A DNA stretch of 64,000 nt from assembly GCF_037038585.1 (NCBI RefSeq), contig NC_092520.1, positions 57,068,501-57,132,500 on the forward strand, in the 5' to 3' direction. The DNA is from Patagioenas fasciata. Lineage: Eukaryota; Chordata; Aves; Columbiformes; Columbidae. Position numbers and translations under genes: made by a program. Below the pieces are notes generated by a model, which made no database searches, was not told the DNA's origin, and saw nothing but the letters and a program-made list of their open reading frames with translations. Position 1 is the stretch's first letter, and each line of letters opens with the position of its first letter. Shown one piece after another: positions 21,501 to 31,496 of the stretch.

Positions 21501-23741
21501 GTTTATTTTGGATGCATACAGTAATTTTGGAGTGCACATATTCAAGACAAAGGGGATTCACAGTACACTTGCTATGCTGAGACTTGGCTTAGCTGCCTTT
21601 CTGCACCTAAGGTGCCCATATATTAATAATTTCCCTCTTTTGCCCTTACTGTCTAGAGGCATTAAGCTGTGTCCAGTGCATCTCCCTTTTCCTTTGCTTA
21701 CACTTTCAATTGATGAGTTGGCTGTCTGGTGCCTGCCAGCAAATTTGGAGAGCCCTTTTCAGGGCAGGTTCACAAGCCAGCAGAGAAGAGGTAGTTTTAC
21801 TCTCAGCCCCCTTCAGATGCTTTCTGTGGTAGCCATTGCATAACTGGGACAGTGGAGACGCAAGTTATGCTGTGCAACTTGAACTAAGCTTTCAGAGTTT
21901 GCATACCTTTTTTTTTTATTTAGTTTTCACTTTGTACTGAAATTAGAGGAGAATACATGTGAAGTTAACCAAATGGTTAGAACTTCGAAACATCATATGC
22001 TTGATGGTTTTTTTTAATCTACTTCCCACAAGGTTAAGTGCAAATTATGCTTTGCTCTTGAATCTTAAGAAATAGGACCATTCCCTCAAATTTTGTCCAT
22101 TGAGGTTGGTACACATTCAAAGGCAGCTATGTTCAGTTCTCTGAGATTTACTGAAGTGCTTTGCGAGAAGGTTTTACAGAAAAGGTTAGAAGCTGGGTAA
22201 AGAGACAGGAATTTCTTCTCCAGTATCTTAAATGAAAAAGCATATTAGCAATTTAGCAAAAACTGCTTCTAAGGGCATCTGACTTCCTATGTCAGGATGA
22301 TAAAGAAGCTAAAAGGAGAAAATGATAATTGTTGTATCAAAAGTATTCTGCTGCTGCTTACTCATCTGTTAAAAATTGTCAGGATCAGGAAGGGTTTTGA
22401 CAGTGCCCTGCTGCTCTGTCAGGGTAACACATGCTTCAGGCGCTTGCATCGGTGCTGCATTCCAGGTCATTGATCAGACTCAGCAGGCAAAATACCAGGA
22501 GCTACATGACAAATCTTTGATTCACAGCTGGGACCACAACTACGTATCATAGTAAATGAGTCAGTTAAACATCAGTAGTTTAGCAAGCGTGAAGGAAAAA
22601 AAAAGTTATATCATTCATGGTTCCTTCCACGTTTGTAGGGTGAATGAGTTAGCACACAACTTCTGTTGTGCCTCTTATCAGATCTAAAATAAAGGTGTTC
22701 TTTTTTTTTTTTCCTTTAAAGAACTTACTTGGCTCTTGCATAAGCTAAGGCTATGGTTTTAGAAGAGGTACTCAGGCAAAAATCAGATAATCTTCAGGGC
22801 TTTTTTCTTGTCCTAGTTTTGTGGGAAACAAAGGCTCCCGTAACAGGTGTTCCGAGTTGCTGTTGAGTCCATTATCGTTCTCATTGATGCTGCGTTTTGA
22901 AGTAATGCAGTTAGATCAACAAAGCCCAGCTCTATTGATTACTTTGCATTCAAAAGAATATTTTTGTTAAAAACTTCTGTTGGAGTTTCACAAACAGAAG
23001 GGGTGGAGCTATTTTTCTTCAGCTAAAAGACTTATAAACTATCAGTGAAACAGTCTTTGTCCTTGAATTTCAGTTCAAATTTGCTTATATTTTTTGACTG
23101 CCTTAAGTATTTCAGAAGCATTTATTTTTAACGTATGTAACACATTTGTAACAGGAAGTGCAAGTTGCATAGTAACTGTACTGTGGTTTGAAATTTTTAT
23201 TTACTTGAGTTATACAGACAGATAGTGCTTTAATTTTCCAAGACCTTAAAGTATAACTAAGAAATGCAAATACCTTCTGATGCTGTCAGTCTAATTTGTT
23301 TATTAAATATAATAACGATATTCTGACCAGCTGAGCAAATCAGGTGAAGTATACATGACCAGTCACTGAAGAAGGGTGAAATAGAGCAATGTGAAGAGGT
23401 TGAACTGGGTATAATGAATCAACAAAGAACAAATATGTACAGAGAGAAATAACACAGATCTTCCACGTGATCATCTTGATGATGGTGAAAATGAGATACT
23501 TTACGTAGTAGTTGATGCCTACAAAGACCAAGTACTTTATCTGATGGATGTAGTGAAGACTAAAGACAGCAGATTGCATAAATGTATGTCCTGATTTATG
23601 AACAACAGATATAAATTGATGTCTCCTGTGTCAGTTTTCCTAATGTGCAACTTTTTGTTTGTTTGTTTTTTAGGGACAATTGGATTCTTTGCATGCTTTT
23701 GGTTTGTAACCAAAATATACAGTGTGGTGAAAGTTGACTGA
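531..23741 (+). CDS. TM9SF2: TM9SF2, spliced CDS (16 coding exons, 5' end outside window)
   Basis: This is a nonaspanin (TM9SF/EMP70 family) protein of the Golgi and endosomal membranes. Sixteen exons join in phase to 606 codons plus TGA, with GT donors and AG acceptors throughout. Joined residues 1-245 form a luminal domain with many Cys (for example [24 protein letters not shown]). The first membrane helix is at about residues 247-266 ([17 protein letters not shown]). A polar loop ([20 protein letters not shown]) follows, and then eight more hydrophobic segments up to the C-terminus KIYSVVKVD. The final KVD fits the KxD/E COPI-binding Golgi-retention motif known for the family. Human TM9SF2 is about 663 aa as I remember it, so only about 57 N-terminal residues (signal peptide exon) lie upstream of the window. 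The choice of TM9SF2 over its paralogues rests on near-identity to remembered human TM9SF2 along the whole length. The gene looks intact and functional. Confidence 0.96.
599..1747 (+). other. TM9SF2 intron, 1.15 kb
   Basis: Unique AT-rich sequence apart from a (GT)n(AT)n microsatellite at 881-910 and a T run near 1320. No other feature seen. Confidence 0.85.
881..910 (+). repeat. (GT)n(AT)n microsatellite
   Basis: About seven GT units run into an AT tract with one interrupting G. Confidence 0.9.
1748..1841 (+). CDS. TM9SF2: TM9SF2 exon (residues 23-54)
   Basis: The acceptor is AATTCAG and the donor is GTTAGT at 1842. The exon encodes [20 protein letters not shown], then [11 protein letters not shown]. 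The [18 protein letters not shown] stretch is a hallmark of the luminal domain in this family. The length of 94 nt completes the split Ala codon and ends in phase 0. Confidence 0.95.
1842..2584 (+). other. TM9SF2 intron, 0.74 kb
   Basis: Nothing recognisable beyond the splice sites. Confidence 0.85.
2585..2712 (+). CDS. TM9SF2: TM9SF2 exon (residues 55-96)
   Basis: The acceptor is TTCTTAG and the donor is GTAAGT at 2713. The exon encodes [20 protein letters not shown] and then [20 protein letters not shown]. Two Cys sit in the luminal domain. It ends in TG, the first two bases of a Trp codon. Confidence 0.95.
4621..4792 (+). repeat. Strand-asymmetric G/T tract
   Basis: Positions 4621-4749 contain only G and T. 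Up to 4792 the only exceptions are C at 4750 and C at 4777. G runs of three or more lie at 4638, 4669 (nine G), 4691, 4710 and 4721, so the sense strand may form a loose G-quadruplex. The reading frames across it encode low-complexity peptides and are not genes. Confidence 0.95.
6966..6985 (+). repeat. (ATTT)n microsatellite
   Basis: About five tandem ATTT units. Confidence 0.9.
7189..7318 (+). CDS. TM9SF2: TM9SF2 exon (residues 97-140)
   Basis: The acceptor is ATTTACAG and the donor is GTATGT at 7319. The exon encodes [20 protein letters not shown] and [14 protein letters not shown], followed by HPKDACVIN. This is the best conserved Cys-rich luminal segment, with four Cys. Confidence 0.96.
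7319..8910 (+). other. TM9SF2 intron, 1.6 kb
   Basis: Unique sequence with an extremely AT-rich block near 8628-8685. Nothing else recognised. Confidence 0.85.
8628..8685 (+). repeat. AT-rich low-complexity block
   Basis: Almost only A and T, with several TTAATTAA/TATTTATAAATA-type palindromic words. Confidence 0.8.
8911..9035 (+). CDS. TM9SF2: TM9SF2 exon (residues 141-181)
   Basis: The acceptor is ATCGCAG and the donor is GTTAGT at 9036. The exon encodes [20 protein letters not shown] and then [20 protein letters not shown]. It is luminal and ends with two bases of a Ser codon. The NEARTA stretch is the part that differs most from the human protein I remember. Confidence 0.95.
9036..9938 (+). 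other. TM9SF2 intron, 0.9 kb
   Basis: Contains an A/C-only tract at 9244-9277. Otherwise nothing seen. Confidence 0.85.
9244..9277 (+). repeat. A/C-only tract
   Basis: 34 nt with no G or T, continuing imperfectly to about 9298. Its complement resembles the G/T tracts elsewhere in the window. Confidence 0.9.
9939..10050 (+). CDS. TM9SF2: TM9SF2 exon (residues 182-219)
   Basis: The acceptor is CCCCGCAG and the donor is GTGAGT at 10051. The exon encodes [20 protein letters not shown] and then [17 protein letters not shown]. It is luminal. The YTYSVSF beta-strand motif is typical of the family. Confidence 0.96.
10051..12263 (+). other. TM9SF2 intron, 2.2 kb
   Basis: Unique sequence with short homopolymers (T runs near 10550 and 10780, 15 A at 11062-11076) and a short CA repeat near 10240. 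No gene or interspersed repeat recognised. Confidence 0.85.
12264..12343 (+). CDS. TM9SF2: TM9SF2 exon (residues 220-245)
   Basis: The acceptor is CTCTTTCAG and the donor is GTGAGA at 12344. The exon encodes [20 protein letters not shown] followed by THIQWF. The RWASRWD...HIQWFSI signature lies just before the first membrane helix. A 91-nt intron separates it from the next exon. Confidence 0.97.
12435..12543 (+). CDS. TM9SF2: TM9SF2 exon with first membrane helix (residues 246-282)
   Basis: A long T run and AATTTAG form the acceptor; the donor is GTAAGT at 12544. The exon encodes [20 protein letters not shown], the first transmembrane helix. [16 protein letters not shown] follows, the start of the large polar loop. 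Confidence 0.97.
12670..12802 (+). CDS. TM9SF2: TM9SF2 exon (residues 283-326)
   Basis: The acceptor is TTTACAG and the donor is GTAAGT at 12803. The exon encodes [20 protein letters not shown], then [20 protein letters not shown]. The [13 protein letters not shown] loop motif is diagnostic for nonaspanins. A membrane helix follows it. Confidence 0.97.
13047..13166 (+). CDS. TM9SF2: TM9SF2 exon (residues 327-366)
   Basis: The acceptor is TTCATAG and the donor is GTGAGT at 13167. The exon encodes [20 protein letters not shown] and then [19 protein letters not shown]. It covers most of two membrane helices around the SPANRGAL turn. Confidence 0.97.
13167..15293 (+). other. TM9SF2 intron, 2.1 kb
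   Basis: No repeat or gene-like signal recognised beyond short homopolymers. Confidence 0.85.
15294..15351 (+). CDS. TM9SF2: TM9SF2 exon, 58 nt (residues 367-385)
   Basis: The acceptor is AATACAG and the donor is GTAAGT at 15352. The exon encodes [18 protein letters not shown] with a split codon at each end. It is the shortest exon found and contains the WKxNxLLTxFLCPG family motif. Confidence 0.95.
15352..15994 (+). other. TM9SF2 intron, 0.64 kb
   Basis: Nothing recognisable. Confidence 0.85.
15995..16154 (+). CDS. TM9SF2: TM9SF2 exon (residues 386-439)
   Basis: The acceptor is TTTTTCAG and the donor is GTAAGT at 16155. The exon encodes [20 protein letters not shown], then [20 protein letters not shown] and [13 protein letters not shown]. 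It carries two membrane helices. The PFGT...WFxISVPL pattern is conserved in the family. Confidence 0.97.
16155..17649 (+). other. TM9SF2 intron, 1.5 kb
   Basis: Unique sequence ending in a T-rich acceptor tract. No feature recognised. Confidence 0.85.
17650..17801 (+). CDS. TM9SF2: TM9SF2 exon (residues 440-489)
   Basis: The acceptor is TTTAAAG after a T-rich tract; the donor is GTAAGT at 17802. The exon encodes [20 protein letters not shown] and then [20 protein letters not shown]. IPRQIPxQ is the conserved loop of the family, and a membrane helix follows. Confidence 0.97.
17802..18841 (+). other. TM9SF2 intron, 1.0 kb
   Basis: Contains a probable ancient hairpin-like repeat at 18511-18585. 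Otherwise nothing seen. Confidence 0.8.
18511..18585. repeat. Ancient hairpin-like interspersed repeat remnant
   Basis: GAAGTCAG (18535-18542) and CTGACTTC (18557-18564) are exact inverted copies. They are flanked by GGTGAAATCC on the left and ACTTCAC on the right. The layout resembles a palindromic 'TGAAGTCAATGG ... CCATTGACTTCA ... GATTTCACC' repeat that I remember as abundant in turtles and crocodilians. The family assignment is from memory; the inverted repeat is visible. Confidence 0.45.
18842..18953 (+). CDS. TM9SF2: TM9SF2 exon (residues 490-527)
   Basis: The acceptor is TTTTCTAG and the donor is GTAAGA at 18954. The exon encodes [20 protein letters not shown], then [18 protein letters not shown] membrane helix leads into the conserved CSExTILLCYFxLCAEDY motif. 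Confidence 0.97.
18954..19529 (+). other. TM9SF2 intron, 0.58 kb
   Basis: Contains a short direct repeat of GTCTAACTCTT near 19175-19201. Nothing else seen. Confidence 0.85.
19530..19701 (+). CDS. TM9SF2: TM9SF2 exon (residues 528-584)
   Basis: The acceptor is CCTTCTAG and the donor is GTAAGC at 19702. The exon begins [20 protein letters not shown] and contains two membrane helices, ending [21 protein letters not shown] is a family signature. Confidence 0.97.
19702..23673 (+). other. TM9SF2 last intron, 4.0 kb
   Basis: Unique AT-rich sequence. Short open frames occur at 19911-20204 (+), 21490-21843 (+) and 23340-23579 (-), but none shows domain-like composition or splice logic. No CR1 fragment recognised. 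Confidence 0.8.
23674..23741 (+). CDS. TM9SF2: TM9SF2 terminal coding exon with stop
   Basis: The acceptor is TTTTTTAG. The exon encodes [20 protein letters not shown] plus D, then TGA at 23739-23741. The C-terminal KVD fits the KxD/E motif that recruits COPI and keeps TM9SF proteins in the Golgi (known for the family). The 3' UTR is continuous with this exon. Confidence 0.96.
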
Positions 23742-24350
23742 AGAAACCAGTGTAAAGAATTAACACAGAAGAGGTTTAATCTTCATTAACATAATTAAAG
23801 ACCTGGTCTAGTTGATGAACTTGAGCTTTATCAGAAGTATTGGCTTCCTGTTCTTTGAGAATGATACTGAATATGCAGCTGCCCCAAACACTTTTTCCAC
23901 TAACACGTTTGTATTGTGACTTAACAACCTGTCTTCATTCAGACCTTAATGAAGATCAGTTATCATATTTATGCATTTGTAAATACAACTGTACTTTAAA
24001 AGAAATGTTACATTCTAATGGCAGAATAGAAGTGGCTGTATTACACAACTTAATGATACTTCTGATCAAAGTACAACTGTAAATAGGTTTTTCTAGCTTG
24101 GTAGGTGGGATGAATTATTTTTCTTTGAGGGAAATGAGAACTTTTTATTATGCTAACTTTGAAGGATGACTCTTAAGAAGTCTTGCTTTTAGTTTGGATG
24201 TGATTTTTATTTTTTACTGGTGTTACGTCCATAAATATTCTGATTTCTGTGAGTTCATTAGTTTCGGTGTCTTGGCCTTTTAAACTATGTGCCTCTGAGT
24301 CCTTGAATTTATAAATTCATAATCTAATAAATATTGTAAAAATGTCTTCA
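23742..24350 (+). other. TM9SF2: TM9SF2 3' UTR (end approximate)
   Basis: AT-rich sequence follows the stop codon with no credible continued coding. The first canonical poly(A) signal is AATAAA at 24326-24331, about 585 nt after the stop. The cleavage point, about 15-25 nt downstream, is inferred. Weaker ATTAAA variants occur near 23796 and 24817, so other UTR lengths are possible. Confidence 0.65.
24326..24331 (+). terminator. Poly(A) signal AATAAA of TM9SF2
   Basis: Canonical hexamer in the context CTAATAAATATTG, followed within about 30 nt by a T/G-rich stretch (TGTCTTCAGTGGC). Confidence 0.65.
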
Positions 24351-26813
24351 GTGGCTTATTACATAAGTTCATAAAAATATGTAAATACAATTATATTGAA
24401 GATGGATGCTTAAAGATTGCATAGAGTATTTTATGGCATTTTTCTATGGTTTCATGTATATTGACCCACCCTTAGATCTGCAACAAATGTCATTTGTGCT
24501 ACATGGCTATAACACTGAAATGTGATTGTGGCGCATGAGAATTAAATTATACACACATTTAACAAAACCACTCTGCAGCATTAATCCAGTCCTTAACCCA
24601 GATGTGTTTTCAGAGGTTTCTATGGAATTGTCAGTATGTTGAGAAGATCTTACAATGTGTGAGTTGGCATTCTCTGCTGACCTTGCTTTTAAAAGATCTC
24701 GATACATGTTCGATAAGGCAACTGTTGCTGATTGTACTTAATGTAGGTTAAAAATTAAAAGAAAATTACTATTTTTGCCTTATTAATAGACTACTGTCAA
24801 TTTTGGATGACTAGCATTAAAGCTATATTTGCTTTTTTTTGAAAACTGACTATTTTGTTCATATCTTGTTCAGTGATTTTTAGACTCGTAACACAATTTG
24901 GCTTTCAACATGTTTTCACAGGCCTGATAACATTTTATTTAAATTAAACTTCATGTACCAATTGCCATTCATAAGGTTGGGGTCTTGGTTTTTTTCATTC
25001 TTACCAGTTTCCTTTTCTAAAAGACCTTAACCTAGTGATGCTTGAATGTTGAACCAAATACAAATATCTTTGGTTAAGGTCACTTGTCATTATTAACCTC
25101 CTAAAAGCTGGCATGTAAAAAGGCTTCAGGTGATGTTTCCTCGCTGGCCGTGCTCCACCACCCATCCCCGATGAACCACACTGCTCTCGTGCTCCTCTGC
25201 CTGTCCCCAACCGCAGCTCTCTTCACATGTTGTGGACAGGTTTGTTCTCCCGCCCTTCCCCACACGCAGTCACTAGGAAATGCTGCTTTCAGATAGATCT
25301 TCCATCTTTTATGCTCAAAACAGGGAAAAGGGTGAGTGTGGTAAGCGTTCGTTCTTTACTCATGCAGTGAGCTGTAGCGTAACTCTTAATTTAAATTTTA
25401 AAAAATATAAAATTGACTGTTCTTAATGTCTCTGGTTTTGTGATTGCCTACTGTGTGTATAGTCTCTGCTCAAAGTCATCAGGAGTAATTACACAAATGG
25501 GAATGCTTACTTTGAGAAACAGGAAGCAGTTGTCTGTTATTGAAATACAAATATAATAAGTGCTCAAGAATTTCAGTGTAGTGATATGAAAACAGATTTT
25601 TGTGCTGTATTTACAACTGCTGTTTAGAAATCAGATCAATAGAAGTGAGATGTAGCCACTGTGGTATGTATATGGGTTTGAAACCGATGGGTATATTTCC
25701 CTCATTTTTTCTACAGGCTAGTTGACAAGTCATGGCAGCTTCTTAAATATCTTATTTTCACCTTTAAAGGCAGTTTGTGAAGTATGTCATCTTTTGGAAT
25801 CTAAACCTGCTGCATACATGATTTTTCAAGCAGCCTTGCCTTGTAGTAACTGGAGCTGGTTTGGAACTGAGAATGGTTCGGTTTCAGTGTGCAGTTCTTG
25901 AGACAAACCAGTTTAGTACATCACAGATTTTACAGAAGAGCTATTCTAAAGTTACTCCCTCCCTCAAAACCCATTTTTGCCTCACATCATTTTAAAGGTT
26001 TTTCTAGCATTCAAGCTTTTGGTGTGTGTTAGGGCATGGAATGACCTGCTGCGTTCCTCAGATCTCTTGGAGGCCTAGGTTTTTGTCTAAACTTTCAAAA
26101 TACTGGCCTCTTCCAAAATTGATCTATACTACCAGATATTTTCTTAAAATGCACTAATTGCACGGATAGCTGAGAAAATGTAAATTAATAGGAAGGTTAA
26201 GAGGTAGGAGTAAATTGCTGAGTTGCATGAAGACAGAGCAAATTTAAACAAAATACAACACTTCAGACCAGTGTTGTTTTTTTGGTGGCTGGTAAGTAAT
26301 TTAAAAACTGGTTCTTCAGAGTCTGAAAGAAGTGACGATGGTCGATAAAATGAGTCTGAAAGTAATCCTCAGTCCAAATTGTGTTTTGAAAACATGATGT
26401 GGGAGTTAGTGGTTTGGTTTGTTTTTCTTTAAGAAAGAAGAAATTTAAAAGCAGCTTTACAGTTAGCTGTATCTTGTAGTGAGCTATCTGCTCCATCCTT
26501 AGCCTGGTCACTTCCTCTTCTTACTGAAACACTTTGAGTTTGAGCAGCGCTAAGAGATTTTAGATTTTTTTGCCATCATACAGAAGGCATGTGTCCTCAG
26601 CTGCTTTGCTGGAGTTTGGGAACCATATCACAAATACTAGTTGACTGTGAGCTCGTCATGGGTATTATCTTCACAAGGTTTGTGGCATTTTCAGGTAAAA
26701 GGCAGTGAGGGATGACTGGGAAAGGCTGAGGTCATTATTGCAATCTCCTGCTCGCTGCTTACCTTTCTCCTGTTTGGCTGTTCTGCCTTAGGATTGCTTG
26801 AAAACAGATTTCC
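24351..26813. other. Intergenic, no feature recognised
   Basis: AT-rich sequence downstream of TM9SF2. A small GC-richer patch near 25140-25270 has no island character. Nothing gene-like. Confidence 0.75.
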
Positions 26814-27262
26814 TCATAGAATCATAGAATAGTTTGGGTTGGAAGGGACCTTCAAAGGTCATCTAGTCCAACCACCTGCAATGAGCAGGGACATCTTCAA
26901 CTAGATCAGGTTGCTCAGAGCCCCATCCAGCCTGGCCTGGAATGTCTCCAGGGATGGGGCATCTACCACCTCTCTGGGCAACCTGGGCCAGTGTTTCAAC
27001 ACCCTCACTGGAAAAAAATTTCTTCCTCATGTCCAGCCTGAATCTCCCCTCCTTTAGTTTAAAATCATTACCTGTCACAACAGGCCCTTCCAAAACGTCT
27101 GTCCCATCTTTCTTACAGGCCCCTTTTAATTACTGAAAGGCTGCAATAAGGTCTCTCTAGAGCCTTCTCTTTTCCAGGCTGAACAACCCCAGGTCTCTCA
27201 GCCCATCCTCACAGCAGAGCTGTTCCAGCCCTCTGATCATCTTGGTGGCATCATGTTTCAAC
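26814..27262 (-). mobile_element. CR1 LINE 3' fragment
   Basis: It opens with the inverted terminal octamers (TCATAGAATCATAGAAT) and GTTTGGGTTGGAAGGGACC. It continues through the conserved GTCATCTAGTCCAACC, AGGTTGCTCAGAGCC, CTCTCTGGGCAACCTGGGCC and AGCAGAGCTGTTCCAGCCC blocks. The element is therefore read on the minus strand and is 5'-truncated at about 27262. It belongs to the same subfamily as the fragments at 31596, 47192 and 53298. Confidence 0.95.
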
Positions 27263-30200
27263 CCTCTGTCTTTTCCATGAGCGCAAAGAGCAGCGATGAC
27301 CCTACTCACCTCTTGCCTATAGCACAATCCTTTGGTATTTGAAAACTCAGCTACTCAGAACTCATGTGGTTATGGGTATGATGCAGATGTAGCACTGAGC
27401 ATGAAGGTGTAGGCAGCATTGTGGAAGCTGTAGGTGTATTCCTATGTTTCCTAATGCCACTTAACATCCTTTGGGGCTAAAGAACATTGGAGGCGATGGT
27501 ACCACACAGAGCTCCATCAGTATTTGTGGATGGAGAAGAAAACCTGTCCTGTGTGGGTTGGTGAGAAGAGGTAGGAGAGCTGTCTGGTGGTTGGATACTG
27601 GAGTGGAAGAAAAGTAACTAAAGTTTCTTTGCAATTGCCTGAAAAATGCTTTAAGTGGGTACTTCAGTCCTGCTATGGGTGGTACCTGTGTTTTCTTCAG
27701 AAGAAGTCAGTCTGGGAGAGAAGTGAGGAAGAGAAGGCAGAACAGGGTAGAATTCAGGCAGGCATGAGAGGCGCTCATTGTTAAACTGATCTGAATAACT
27801 GGTTTGAAGGGACAGGAAACACAAATCAAGTCCTGTTTAAACTGATGGATGAATCAAAAATATGAAATGCTGTGGGTGAGAAAGATGGTTATACCAATAC
27901 TAGTAAAGGCAAAAATACCAATCTCTATATATGAAGAAAAGTAGGCTGGACAGCATCTGTACTTCAGGCCAAGTAGGGGAGGGGTGAGAGATCTTGAAAG
28001 GGAATAGCAGGGGATTGGTGTGTCTGACTTTGTTCAGTAGAGTGTGACACTGTGGCCAAGGATTTCTGCCGGGTTTTGTGGGATTGTCGGGGACGGGCTG
28101 CTGCAGCCAGTCCTGCCTGCATTAGCAATGGACAATACATAAAAACGGAGGTTGCTCAGTGAATTATTGTCACTCAGCTGACAAATCTTGACTAAGATCG
28201 TGACCAAGGAATAAGGCACATGAAAGTATGGTAAATTCTCAGCAGCTGGTAGAAGTTTTTGTATTTGATTGTTGATAAATGCTATCTGTTGTTATAATTG
28301 AATATTACTGCAGTGTTGGATTTAGTTTACATTCTCCAGCTACCCCAAATGTCAGATTGTATGATCTAGAACTTTGATAAGTATAGCTGACATGGGATAC
28401 ACATAACTATGCTATGAAGTTACATGCCGGTGTCTTTCTGTGTCTTAACAGTTTGGGAAACACCATCATTTCTGGGGGAGTTGTATTTCCTTTTCATAAT
28501 TTTTCGTAAAAGTTCTTGCTTCTGTAATGATCTGTTCATCCAAGTTGGTTCTCTCTCAAATCACTGCTCACTCCCTTGGGTTAATTACTAATCATTGTTT
28601 AGAGAATGATGCATATTCTGAAAGAATTCATCTCTGTGTTTACGTCCCCTTTTCCTTTCAGTTACTCCTCCTCCAAAAGCTCCTCTCACTTCTGATGGTA
28701 CTCCCAACTCCTGCTCTTGGCGCTCATCACAACTAAGTGTTTTCTTACAGGAAAGAAGATTACTTGTGCAGAGATGGTCTAGTTTTCTCCCAGATACAGT
28801 TTTCTACAGTTCACCTCTAATTTCACTTGTTTTTATTCTCAATATCCCGCTGTTTCTCCTTATGCCAGACAGTTAATAGCGATCTACTTATTCATCTATC
28901 TCCATAAAGCTGACTCCTGAAATATTTCTGCTATTGCCTCATATATTGACTTTGTGTACACAAGTACACACTTCAGACTAAAGCACAAATCTTCAGGGAC
29001 TACTGAGAAACTTCATTTTTCAGTTGATTATTGTATAGCTGTCGTTATGCATTTTCTTTCCTCTTATTTGAAATGTCTGGAACTCACTGTTGATGAGAGC
29101 AGCTTGTAAATCAGGTGTGCCAGAAGATAACAAATCAAACCTGGCATGTTTGGGTAATGGCACCTTCTTGCTGCTTCTCAGGGTTCCAGCACTTTCAATG
29201 AAAATGTGGTTTGGTTTCTTGCTTCCCTGGGAGGTATTTTAGCATCGCCTGCTGACTGTGACACCTAGGAACTTCTGAAGTGCAGGAGCAGAGTTAAGGG
29301 TATAGCAGGAATTTACCGAAGTACACTACAGGGTAGGGCTGAACACCAGATCTTAAAATATATATGGTAATTGCAAAGTTTCTGGAAGCAGGCAGCCAAA
29401 AATCAAGGTGAAGGGCAATAACAGTAATCATGCAAGTAATTGATAATTAAAAAGGTGTCTCTTACATCTAGTATTGGCATATGGCTAGCATGGGTGCTTT
29501 AGAATGAACTCTATTTCAGATGTACAGGTTCCTGTTCTCACTCCGGCAGCCACTCTGATACCTTCAAACTGTTTTTCTAAGTTCACTGAAAAGGAATGTT
29601 TCAGAGTGTCCTGACAGGAGGGCCAGCCCTGCTGGTGAGACGAGCCACGTGCTTCCCAGCTTCACACTTTTGATAGTGTCAAGTTCTCGTTTTTGAACAG
29701 CTCAGCATGACCGTTGTTTTGCTGCTGCTGGTGCAAGATTTACTTTAGCTTGGGGGTTTTTATTTGGTTTATGGGGGTTATTTGTTGTTTGGTTGATTTT
29801 TCATTTTCTTTGATCACAGTAGATTTATTTTTAATTTTATTCCCTATTTTGGGGAAATTATTAAGGTAGGTAAAACATTTTTCCTTATATTTTTCCATAC
29901 TTTCCATGACTATCTTTTAATTAGTTTGCAATTACCTATTCAGCTGAGGTATGTAAAATCATAGAACAAACTGACTCGGCTACGACTACGCGGTGTGATG
30001 GTGTGATGTCCCAGCAGGGCAGGCACAGGCACATACACAGTCTCCAGCTTCTGCTTCCCCTCAATGTTGCTGAAGATGAATAAGCTTCTCGTTGGAGGAT
30101 GGTGATGCCAGGTAGGCCATGCTCTGCTCCTGCCTGTTGCCTGCACCTGGAATGAGTCGCTCTGGGATGCTACTGAGAAAGTCAGTGGGCTGGTCGTTTT

Positions 30201-30478
30201 CTCCCTTTGTGGCCGAGGGATACAAGAAAGCAGTAGTGTTGTGACCTTTCTTCTCCAGCCTTCCTTAGGAGCTACAAAATGGAGCAAGCAGAGGGTCAGT
30301 CCTGGTTTCTGCTTGTTTCTGCCGGTTCTCACAAGGCCTCCTAACCCATCTTCCCCTGGAAACTGCTCATCCCTGCCCATTGCAGCAAGGCTAGTGAGAC
30401 AGCTGAGAAGAAATGAATGTTTTGTTCCGTCACCCTTTTCCTTCTGTCTCCAGGCTGTAGTGACAGGAACAGAGCCGA
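27263..30478. other. Intergenic, no gene recognised
   Basis: Contains a short G/T-rich stretch near 29738-29800. A minus-strand open frame of 183 codons ends at 29940, but its ATG lies in the adjacent CR1 terminal repeat. No other feature. Confidence 0.7.
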
Positions 30479-30775
30479 ATCGTAGAATCATTTTAGTTGG
30501 AAAAGACCTTTAAGATCATCAAGTCCAACCATTAACGTAACATTGCCAAGTCTGCTGCTAAACCATGTCCCTAAGAACCTCACCTACATGTCTTTTAAAC
30601 GCCTCAGGGATGGTGATTCCACCACTTTCATTGGCAGCCTGTTCCAGACAACCCTTTCCATTAAGAAGTTTTCCCTAAAATCCCATCTAAACCTTCCCTG
30701 GCACAATCTGAGACCATTCCCTCTCGCCCTATTGCTTGTTACTTGGGAGAAGAGACAATTCTGCACGTCCTCCTG
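30479..30775 (-). mobile_element. CR1 LINE 3' fragment (second subfamily)
   Basis: Starts ATCGTAGAATCATTTTAGTTGG and continues with GATCATCAAGTCCAACC, CTAAACCATGTCCCTAAG, GATGGTGATTCCACCAC, GGCAGCCTGTTCCAG and TTACTTGGGAGAAGAGAC. This is the inverse of the plus-strand copies at 55477 and 62754. Homology fades after about 30765. Confidence 0.93.
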
Positions 30776-31496
30776 CTGCATGATGTTGGATCAAAGCAGC
30801 CCCAAGGCAGGTGGAGGGCAAGGCAAAGGGAAGCGGTGGGTGGCCTTAAATTTACTGTTCATCCCAAAAAGCAGGGTGACTCTAGTAACTCTGCAACAAA
30901 AATTGCAAAGGGGAAGAAAGAGGCTTCCTTCCCTTCAAGAAGGACAATATTCAGACCCGGGGGGCAAGCCCAAAACCAAATAACTAGTTAATGCATCAGG
31001 AAAATGGTGGTTTATTAAACCCCAGTCTTTTCTGTCAGTCTGTTACCAGTTTCAAGTGGAATTTTTTGCTGGAAGTGACATCTTAGATCCAGAATAGAAT
31101 TTCTGAAAGGGGTAAAGCAGGCAGGCAAATTTAGGCAGATTAGGAACATGACTCTAAATCCCCAGAGATTTCTTTGACCAGTGGATTATTTTAAGGTTAA
31201 TATGTCTATCTTTCTGTCTTTTGAAACAGCTTCACCGACAGAGGTTTGTGAAGAACGCTGATGCACAGAATGGGACAGAACTTGCAGTCTTGGTGTTTTG
31301 TTGGACAGGACACTGTCTCCTTGCCCCATTCATCCCTAACACTTCAGAGGATTGCTGGTAAAATAACCTAAGCAAGCCATCTCCCATGGCATTTGATGCA
31401 GAAATACACTTCTGCCTGCTGTAACAGGAGTTGCTGGCAGTAGCAACATCCACAGCAGGGGTAAAAGATTGGATAAGGCTAACAAATTAGAGAGTA
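30776..31496. other. Spacer between CR1 fragments
   Basis: No gene or repeat recognised. Confidence 0.7.

Noticed and set aside
23840..24082. 80-codon open frame after the TM9SF2 stop
   Set aside because: It lies in the 3' UTR before the poly(A) signal and has no known counterpart in the gene.
29940..30491. 183-codon minus-strand open frame
   Set aside because: Its ATG and first codons come from the terminal repeat of the adjacent CR1, the rest has no recognisable domain, and one such frame is expected by chance in this much sequence.
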